DNA from: Streptomyces echinoruber
GTDB taxonomy: Bacteria; Actinomycetota; Actinomycetes; Streptomycetales; Streptomycetaceae
Assembly (NCBI RefSeq): GCF_014651135.1
Contig: NZ_BMWH01000019.1
Span: forward strand, 14,646-78,645
Direction of reading: 5' to 3'
Length of the DNA stretch: 64,000 nt
The notes below the pieces were generated by a model. The model did no database searches. It saw nothing but the letters and a program-made list of their open reading frames with translations, and was not told the origin of the DNA. Below, piece after piece: positions 58,684 through 64,000 of this stretch; the first letter of the stretch is position 1; every line of letters begins with the position of its first letter. A program made the position numbers and the translations under genes.

Positions 58684-59628
58684 CTACGCCTGCGCCAGCG
58701 CCTCCGCGACCCCCCTGATCGTCTCCGGCCCCACCCGGCAGCACCCCCCGATCAGCCGGGCGCCGGCGTCGACCCAGCCGGTGACCCGCTGCGGCGTGAA
58801 GGTGGAGCGGCCGCTCCAGGCGCGGGCCGCGGCGTCCCAGGTCTCTCCGCTGTTGGGGTAGACGACGACCGGCCTGCCGGTGACGCGGGCGGCGACGGCC
58901 ACGGCGCGGTCGGCGTCCTCGGGGGCGCAGCAGTTGACCCCGACCGCGAAGACCTCCTCGGCGTCGGCGGCCAGGGCGAAGGCCTCCTCCAGGGGCTGCC
59001 CGGCGCGGGTGCGCCCACCGGCCACGGTGTACGACAGCCAGGCCGGCACCCCGAGCCCGCGCACCGCGCGCAGCAGCGCCCGCGCCTCGTCGGCGTCCGG
59101 GACGGTCTCCAGGGCGAACACATCGGGCCCGGCGGCGGCGAGGGCCTCCAGCCGGGGGCGGTGGAAGCGTGCGAGCTCGTCCACCGTCAGGCCGTAGCGG
59201 CCGCGGTACTCCGAGCCGTCGGCCAGCATCGCGCCGTACGGACCGGCCGAGGCGGCCACCCACAGGGGACGGGCGGCGCCCGCGGCCCGGGCCCGGTCGG
59301 CGGCCTCCCGCGCGAGCCGCACGCTCAGCGCCATCAGCTCGGCGGCGCGCGCACGGCCGATGCCGCGCCGCGCGAAACCCTCGAACGTCGCCTGGTAGCT
59401 GGCGGTGATCGCCACGCTCGCGCCCGCCTCGAAGTAGGCCAGGTGCGCCTCGGCGACCGCCTCGGGCCGCTCGGCGAGCAGCCGGGCCGACCACAGCTCG
59501 TCGCCCAGGTCGTGCCCGGCGGACTCCAACTGGTTGGACATGCCGCCGTCCAGCACGACGGGACCGGCGGCGAGAGCGTCGACGAGAGCGGGGAAGGGGG
59601 AGGGGGAAGAGGTACGGGTGCTGGTCAT
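58684..59628 (-). CDS. mmuM: Homocysteine S-methyltransferase
   Basis: 314 residues from ATG 59628. The Zn-dependent methyltransferase barrel has VLDGGMSNQLESAG at the N-terminus and the three zinc cysteines in VGVNCCAPED (one) and IGGCCRVGPE (two), as in MmuM. It transfers a methyl group from S-methylmethionine (or AdoMet) to homocysteine, giving methionine. It stands alone here and is probably leaderless. Its stop is embedded in a 6-bp repeat, GGCGTAGGCGTAGGC on the minus strand. Confidence 0.92.
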   Translation of the reverse strand: MTSTRTSSPSPFPALVDALAAGPVVLDGGMSNQLESAGHDLGDELWSARLLAERPEAVAEAHLAYFEAGASVAITASYQATFEGFARRGIGRARAAELMALSVRLAREAADRARAAGAARPLWVAASAGPYGAMLADGSEYRGRYGLTVDELARFHRPRLEALAAAGPDVFALETVPDADEARALLRAVRGLGVPAWLSYTVAGGRTRAGQPLEEAFALAADAEEVFAVGVNCCAPEDADRAVAVAARVTGRPVVVYPNSGETWDAAARAWSGRSTFTPQRVTGWVDAGARLIGGCCRVGPETIRGVAEALAQA

Positions 59629-59641
59629 GCCATCGACGCTA
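59629..59641 (-). promoter_or_regulatory. Candidate leaderless promoter of mmuM
   Basis: On the minus strand TAGCGT is followed by 7 nt and ATG 59628. Confidence 0.5.
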
Positions 59642-59865
59642 GAACGCTGGAACCGGTCCGGCCGTCCGGGCGATTTTCCGCCGCCGGGCACCCGAGGCGG
59701 ACGCACCCGGCGGAAACCGCCGCCGGGCCGGCCCCCGGCACGAGCCCAGGGCCGCCGAGGCGCGAGGACCGCCGAGGCACGGAGGCCGGTGCGGTCCGTG
59801 CCGCGGCCCGCCCTGCCGATGAGCGACCGACTCTCCCACCGGACACGGCACCCGTGTCACGTGCC

Positions 59866-60477
59866 TCAGTCCGTGGCCGTTGCGTACTGCGGGCGCCCGG
59901 TGGGCCGGTAGACCTGGATGGACACCCCCTTCGGGGTGGACCGCGAGTCGACCAGTTCGAGCGCCGTGTCCGGGCCGGCGGCGGGGAACAGCCGCGTGCC
60001 CTGGCCGACGACCACGGGATAGACGAGCAGGATGATCTCGTCGACCAGGCGGTCGCCGAGCAGCCGGCGGACCAGGTCGCCGCTGCCGTGCACTTGCAGC
60101 TCGCCCCCCGGCTTGGCTTTCAGTTCGCCGACGGCGGCCGTGACGTCTCCGGAGAGGACGGTCGTGTCCGCCCACCGCGGGTCGGTGAGCGTGGTCGACG
60201 CCACGTACTTGGGCCGCGTGTTCAACGCCGCCGCGATGGGGTTGCCCGTGTCCGCCATGGCTCCCCAGTAGCCGGCGAAGATCTCGTAGGTCCGCCGGCC
60301 GAACAGGAAGGCGTCGGCGCGCCGGTAGACCGCGGCGAGGAACGCCTCGGCCTCGTCGTCGAAGAGCGGCAGGGCCCATCCGCCGCGCTCGAATCCGCCC
60401 CGGCGGTCCTCGTCCGGCCCGCCGCACCCCTGCATCACACCGTCGACGGAGACGTTCGTGAGGGTCGTCAGCTTCAT
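59866..60477 (-). CDS. RibD-C/dihydrofolate-reductase-like family protein
   Basis: 203 residues. The DHFR-like fold has KLTTLTNVSVDGVMQG at the N-terminus, FLFGRRTYEIFAGYWG (nucleotide-binding region), GGELQVHGSGDLVRRLL and LVYPVVVGQGTRLFP. Members (RibD C-terminal domain/YwjB type) are NADPH-dependent reductases of unknown substrate; most are not true folate enzymes. Single-gene unit. Confidence 0.9.
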   Translation of the reverse strand: MKLTTLTNVSVDGVMQGCGGPDEDRRGGFERGGWALPLFDDEAEAFLAAVYRRADAFLFGRRTYEIFAGYWGAMADTGNPIAAALNTRPKYVASTTLTDPRWADTTVLSGDVTAAVGELKAKPGGELQVHGSGDLVRRLLGDRLVDEIILLVYPVVVGQGTRLFPAAGPDTALELVDSRSTPKGVSIQVYRPTGRPQYATATD

Positions 60478-60782
60478 GGCCGCAGGTCCCTTCTCGTCGG
60501 TTCGGCCGTCATCAGGTAGGACCGGACCGCCGCACCGGACTCATCGGTCACCGCGCCCGCCGTGCGGGACGGCAACGGAAGCGACATCCCTGCGCACGGT
60601 CCGGTCGGCCCATGTCGAGCGGCGTGGCCGCTTCCGGCTCCTGCGTGACCATCGGGTGCCGCACGGCTCGGGGTGGGTTCGGTCCACTTCCCGCGGCCGC
60701 ACGGCACGGCAGCGGCTCGTAAGGGGCGCCATCTCGCCAACTTGCGGATTCCCTAAGGTAATTGAGTGACAAAGTCCCCTGT
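60478..60782. other. Divergent intergenic region without recognisable gene
   Basis: About 300 bp between the RibD-like and VOC genes. The short frames here (for example 60548-60772 on the minus strand) have no family resemblance. It is more AT-rich near 60740-60790 (CTAAGGTAATTGAGTGACAA), where the VOC promoter lies. Confidence 0.5.
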
Positions 60783-60794
60783 TAGGGTGGGCCA
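60783..60794 (+). promoter_or_regulatory. Candidate leaderless promoter of the second VOC gene
   Basis: TAGGGT (60783-60788) is followed by 6 nt and ATG 60795. TTGAGT at 60762-60767 could be a -35 box, though the 15-bp spacer is short. No Shine-Dalgarno sequence. Confidence 0.55.
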
Positions 60795-61229
60795 ATGGCA
60801 GCGGTCAAGAAGTTCCAGGTCACCTTCGACTGCGCGGAACCCGAGCGCGTCGCTCGTTTTTGGTGCGAGGTGTTGGGGTACGTCGTACCGCCGCCGCCAA
60901 AGGGGTTCGCCACTTGGGACAATTATCAGCGCTCGCTGCCGCCCGAGAAACGGGGTTCATGGTTCGCGTGCATGGATCCCTCGGGTGTGGGCCCGCGCCT
61001 GTACTTCCAGCGCGTTCCCGAAGGCAAGGTCGTCAAGAACCGGGTGCATCTCGACGTGCGGGTCGCCACCGGGCTCGTGGGTGAAGAGCGCCTCGCCGTC
61101 CTCGAGGCCGAGTGCGCACGGCTGGTCGCGCTCGGTGCGGCGCGCGTGCACCTCATGCTTGCCGATGAGGAGAACGAGTCGTGCATCTGGATGCAGGACA
61201 TCGAGGGCAACGACTTCTGTCTCGACTGA
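60795..61229 (+). CDS. VOC-family (glyoxalase-like) protein
   Basis: 144 residues: QVTFDCAEPERVARFWCEVLGY at the start, RLYFQRVPEGKVVKNRVHLDV in the middle and IWMQDIEGNDFCLD at the end, the pattern of the Glyoxalase_6-type VOC group. Metal-ligand positions are only partly conserved (His in RVHLDV, Asp/Glu elsewhere), so enzymatic activity is uncertain. The codon pattern is slightly less GC-extreme at the 5' end than in its neighbours. Single-gene unit. Confidence 0.88.
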   Translation: MAAVKKFQVTFDCAEPERVARFWCEVLGYVVPPPPKGFATWDNYQRSLPPEKRGSWFACMDPSGVGPRLYFQRVPEGKVVKNRVHLDVRVATGLVGEERLAVLEAECARLVALGAARVHLMLADEENESCIWMQDIEGNDFCLD

Positions 61230-61267
61230 GCACCCTCCGGGCCGGCGAGGCGGGGAGCCGTCCTTTT

Positions 61268-61322
61268 CGGGTCCTTCCTCGAAATCCGGGCCCTTCCTCG
61301 AAATCCGGGCCTCTCCTCGAAA
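61268..61322. repeat. 19-bp tandem repeat after the VOC gene
   Basis: CCTTCCTCGAAATCCGGGC occurs twice, with partial copies on each side. It starts about 40 nt after the VOC stop. Confidence 0.8.
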
Positions 61323-61358
61323 GCAGTCCGGCGCGGGGCGGGACGGGCGGCCAGGAGG

Positions 61359-62190
61359 TCAGGTGGCGCGCGCCTGTTCCCGTGGCGCCCGCCCCACCAC
61401 CGTCACGGCCGGCAGCACGCCGGCCGGGAAGCAGCGGGCACTGATCACCGACCCGGTCCGCATCCCCGCCTCGAAGCGGGCCGTCCCGGCGACGAGCGAA
61501 CCCAGCAGGGCCACCCCGACCGCACTGCCCACCTCACGGCCGGCGTTGAGCACGCCCGAGCGCTCCGGCGGCGCCGGCTCCACCACCGCCGCCACGGCCG
61601 CGGGCATGGTGAACGCCGTACAGAAGCCGATCGCGGTCAGGGGCGGCACCAGTACCAGTACGGGGTCGAACGCCCCGCGACGAGGAGGGCGGGGAATCCG
61701 GCCGCGCCGACCAGCAGCCCCGGGGCCATGGGGGTGCGGGGACCGGTGCGGGCCGTCATCCGCCCGCCCAGGGCCGAGGCGACCCCGGTCATGGCGGTCT
61801 GCGGCAGGAGGGCGAGCCCGGCCCACAGCACGGCGTAGTGCCGGTACTGCTGGAAGGAGGAGAAGGAGAAGGTGACCACGGACAACTGGCCGTAGAAACC
61901 GATGGTGAGCGGCAGGCCGACGGTTGTGGCGCCGCAGAAGGCGGGACGGCGGAACAGCGGCAGCGGCAGCATGGCGTTGCCGGCGCGCCGCCCGGTCAGC
62001 GGAAAGGCCGCTCCGCACAGCGCGAACAGGCCGAGCCCGGCCTGGAACACCGGTTTGCCGCCCAGTCGGTCGCCGAGCGGGCCCGCCGACAGCAGCAGCC
62101 CGGCGAAGACGACGGTGTAGCCGTCGGCGACCCACTGGGCGCCCGTCAGGTCCCCGCCGCCGGCCGCCTGATCCGGCGGCGGGGTGCCGG
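61359..62190 (-). pseudogene. MFS (DHA2-type) drug-efflux transporter remnant
   Basis: MFS sequence is readable but broken. The 5' part reads LTGAQWVADGYTVVFAGLLL, GDRLGGKPVFQAGLGLFALC, then LPLFRRPAFCGATTVGLPL and SFSSFQQYRHYAVLWAGLALLPQ. After GRSTPYW (about 61660) the family sequence continues in another frame as LVLVPPLTAIGFCTAFTMPAA, VEPAPPERSGVLNAGREVGSA and ALLGSLVAG up to the stop at 61359. The first helix and start codon are missing, because the homology begins directly against the end of the glycosyltransferase gene. A frameshift plus N-terminal truncation makes a functional 14-helix transporter unlikely. Confidence 0.85.
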
Positions 62191-62191
62191 G

Positions 62192-63301
62192 TCAGGCCAC
62201 CGGTGCCATGTCGGCCTGGGTGGGTGCCGGGGTGACGGCCGCCGGTGTGCCGGGGGTGTCGCCGGAGCGGGTGATCACCTTGCGGTAGACGGCCTCGTAG
62301 CCGGCCGCCATGGTCTCCGGCTGGAAGTGCTCGATGACGTGGTTGCGGCAGGCGCGGGAGTCGATCGCGTCCACCGCCTCGATCGCCTCGGGCAGGTCGG
62401 CCACGTCGTCGCGGACCAGGCCGGTGACGCCGTCGGCGACGACCTCCGGCACCGAGCCGCGGCGCAGGGTGACCACCGGCGTGCCGCACACCATGGCCTC
62501 GATCATCACCATGCCGAACGGCTCCTCCCACTGCAGCGGGAAGAGCAGGCAGCGGGCGCGGGCCAGGAGCTGCTTCTTGCGGTCGCCGTTGACCTCGCCG
62601 AGCCACTCCACGCCCGGGCCGAGGCGCGGCTTGATGTACTCGTCGAAGTAGGCGTGTTCGGCGGGCTCGCTGCACTTGGCGGCCAGTTTGATCTCCCGGC
62701 CGGCGGCGCGGGCGGCGTCGATGGCCAGGTGCATGCCCTTGTCGGGGGTGCAGCGGCCCAGGAAGAAGACCCAGTCCTCCTTGTCGCGCCGGTAGGGGAA
62801 GTCGCCGGCGCGCAGCGCGTTGTGCACCGTGCCCGCCCAGTTGAGGTCCGGGGCCTGGGAGCGCTGCGACTCCGAGATCGCCACCAGGTGCACGCTGTCG
62901 CCCAACTGCCGGTAGTAGTCGCCCGGTTCGCCGTCCAGCGGGCCGTGCGTGGTGACCACCGTCGGCACGTCGCGGCCGCGGGCGAGCAGCGGGCCGGCGA
63001 GCGTGTGGTCGTGCACCACGTCGACGTCGAGGTCCTCCAGGATGCGGGCGGTGGCCGCGGTGTGCCACACCTCCGGCAGCGGCTCGCCCAGCCGCTTGCC
63101 CTGCGGCACGTCGTAGGTGCGCAGCATCCGCCGGGCCCGGGTGCCGTTGCGGCCCGCCGCGATCAGCGTCACGTCGTGGCCGCGTTCCACCAGCGCGTCG
63201 GTGAGGTCGGCGCACATCGCCTCGATCCCGCCGTAGCCGCGCGGCGGGAGCTCGAACCACGGCGGCGCGACCATGGCGATGCGAAGCGGCCGGTTGCTCA
63301 C
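62192..63301 (-). CDS. GT4-family glycosyltransferase
   Basis: 369 residues from GTG 63301, with AAAGGAGC 8 nt upstream; the open frame further upstream is Arg/Ala/Pro filler. The GT-B fold has IAMVAPPWFELPPRGYGGIE, DVDVVHDHTLAGPLLA, FFLGRCTPDKGMHLAIDAAR and the C-terminal donor site LQWEEPFGMVMIEAMVCGTPVV (Glu-x7-Glu). Retaining GT4 enzymes transfer sugars from nucleotide donors. In Streptomyces this gene is often next to a glycogen-debranching-type glucosidase, as here (the partial gene from 63745), so glycan or glycogen-related work is possible. Acceptor unknown. Confidence 0.93.
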   Translation of the reverse strand: MSNRPLRIAMVAPPWFELPPRGYGGIEAMCADLTDALVERGHDVTLIAAGRNGTRARRMLRTYDVPQGKRLGEPLPEVWHTAATARILEDLDVDVVHDHTLAGPLLARGRDVPTVVTTHGPLDGEPGDYYRQLGDSVHLVAISESQRSQAPDLNWAGTVHNALRAGDFPYRRDKEDWVFFLGRCTPDKGMHLAIDAARAAGREIKLAAKCSEPAEHAYFDEYIKPRLGPGVEWLGEVNGDRKKQLLARARCLLFPLQWEEPFGMVMIEAMVCGTPVVTLRRGSVPEVVADGVTGLVRDDVADLPEAIEAVDAIDSRACRNHVIEHFQPETMAAGYEAVYRKVITRSGDTPGTPAAVTPAPTQADMAPVA

Positions 63302-63711
63302 GACAACAGCTCCTTTCTCTGGTGCGCGCACCGCCGGGACGCCGGGGCCGGGTCCGGGCGTACGGCCGGGTGCGGCCCGTCGGGCCTGCGTGGCCGTACG
63401 CCCCGCCCGGCGTGCCCTGCGGCGCGCGCGAGCCGGTCGCGCCCGTGCCTCAGCGCACGGCACGGCTGCGCCGTGGCGCGGCCGAGCCGCGTGCCGGCCG
63501 TACGGCCGTGAGCACGACCGTGAGTACGGCCGTGCGTACGGTCGTGCGTACGGTCGGCACGGCGTGCCGTGTCGGGCCCAAAAGCGCGGGCGATGGTCGG
63601 GGAGGGCCGGCCGTGGGCACCGTCGACCACGGCGGCGGGCGCGGGCGGCCGCGCGGGGGGTGAGGGACCGGGCGGCCGGACCGCGGGTGGTGCGGGAAAG
63701 CTCGAATAAGG
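63302..63711. other. 410-bp gene-free stretch with ~12-bp repeats
   Basis: No plausible gene. From about 63495 to 63560 there is a degenerate repeat of GTACGGCCGTGAG and CGTGCGTACGGT units, rich in TACG and self-complementary. The region separates the glycosyltransferase from the debranching-type gene and must contain the glycosyltransferase promoter. Confidence 0.6.
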
Positions 63712-63747
63712 TGACGGCCCGTCAGGAAAAAATGTGACGCCCCGTCA
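63712..63747. promoter_or_regulatory. Paired TGACG-N3-CGTCA palindromes
   Basis: TGACGGCCCGTCA (63712-63724) and TGACGCCCCGTCA (63735-63747) are two 13-bp inverted repeats with centres 23 bp apart, about two DNA turns, and both are followed by GG. The second contains the stop codon of the upstream debranching-type gene. Equal phasing suggests a dimer-of-dimers protein site or paired transcript-end hairpins. Confidence 0.65.
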
Positions 63748-64000
63748 GGTAACTGTTCGCCAGGTGTTGCAGGGGCACGGCTCTTGGGTGAGCCGCAGGG
63801 TGGAGGGCAGCCCGGTGACGTGGACCTCGCCGTCCTCCGTCACGGTGACGGCCGCCCGCGCGGTGCCGAGCGGCACGTCGGTCAGGCGCAGCGCGCCGAA
63901 GCGGGCGGGCAGGTGCGGGTCGAGGCGCAGTACGCCGTGCGGGACGCACACCTCGGCGCCCAGCAGGACGCGCAGCAGGTACAGGGGGGTCGCCGAGGCC
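63745..64000 (-). CDS. C-terminal end of a probable amylo-alpha-1,6-glucosidase (partial)
   Basis: Only the last 84 codons lie in the window; the gene runs off the right edge. Visible are ASATPLYLLRVLLGAEVCVP, GVLRLDPHLPARFGALRLTDV and VTGLPSTLRL. The helix LYLLRVLLG plus the C-terminal beta-domain phrase RLDPHLPARFGALRL resembles the end of actinobacterial glycogen-debranching N-terminal-domain/AGL-type proteins, which usually sit upstream of this GT4 gene. The assignment relies on a short tail and on context. Confidence 0.65.
   Translation of the reverse strand, partial: ASATPLYLLRVLLGAEVCVPHGVLRLDPHLPARFGALRLTDVPLGTARAAVTVTEDGEVHVTGLPSTLRLTQEPCPCNTWRTVT

Noticed and set aside
60548..60772. 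74-codon minus-strand frame upstream of the RibD-like gene
   Set aside because: Considered as a DUF397-like small protein, but the WRKSS-type core motif is absent and the rest is Arg-rich filler.
61359..62190. Intact MFS transporter
   Set aside because: The family sequence changes frame near 61660 and lacks its first helix and start.

Overview
The window is very GC-rich with strong third-position GC bias. It carries a germacradienol/geosmin synthase, gamma-butyrolactone (A-factor type) signalling genes, a Streptomyces subtilisin-inhibitor protein, a SAV2148-type HEPN protein and many GTG and leaderless starts. All of this points to a Streptomyces chromosome. From memory, the order geosmin synthase ... 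exonuclease ... sulfur-assimilation cluster resembles the S. coelicolor geoA (SCO6073) to cys (about SCO6093-6102) region, so most of the window is probably conserved core rather than a recent island. The gamma-butyrolactone cassette at the left may be an exception.

Layout. 1-5.5 kb: a small secreted protein, a membrane-anchored lytic polysaccharide monooxygenase, then a gamma-butyrolactone cassette (NmrA-type reductase plus ArpA-like receptor, divergent from an AfsA-like synthase and a second receptor homologue) with two operator-like sites. 5.5-11.4 kb: ARMT1-like protein, geosmin synthase, phenoxazinone-synthase-like multicopper oxidase. 11.6-14.7 kb: PDZ protein, M24 peptidase, APH-fold probable pseudokinase. 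14.7-24.7 kb: trehalose/glycogen genes treZ, treY and glgX on the minus strand, interrupted by FHA, M14 carboxypeptidase and SSI inhibitor genes on the plus strand. 24.8-27.2 kb: two secreted proteins that look like a copper amine oxidase split into an N-domain and a catalytic domain. 27.3-34.6 kb: HEPN protein, DnaQ-like exonuclease, APH kinase, MMPL transporter, DUF1697 and TIGR03086 proteins.

34.8-44.5 kb holds one continuous minus-strand sulfur operon. It runs from a 27-codon leader peptide through sulfite reductase, a 59-aa zinc ribbon, cysH, cysC, cysD, cysN, an aliphatic-sulfonate-type ABC transporter and a sirohydrochlorin chelatase. Several junctions overlap by 4 nt (ATGA or GTGA). 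Uptake, activation, reduction and siroheme supply are therefore encoded together behind a likely cysteine-sensing leader.

44.6-64 kb is a mosaic: GNAT protein, unknown secreted protein, GAF regulator with AidB-type acyl-CoA dehydrogenase, YihY membrane protein, AraC regulator, VOC proteins, ThuA, a methyltransferase/TetR pair around a perfect 18-bp palindrome, SDR, type-B esterase, homocysteine methyltransferase, RibD-like reductase, a broken MFS gene, a glycosyltransferase and the end of a glycogen-debranching-type gene.

The most unusual cross-cutting signal is the number of short tandem duplications (6-30 bp units) at gene boundaries. In about ten places they start at or span the stop codon of a gene, on either strand. 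No rRNA, tRNA, CRISPR array or intact mobile element was seen.
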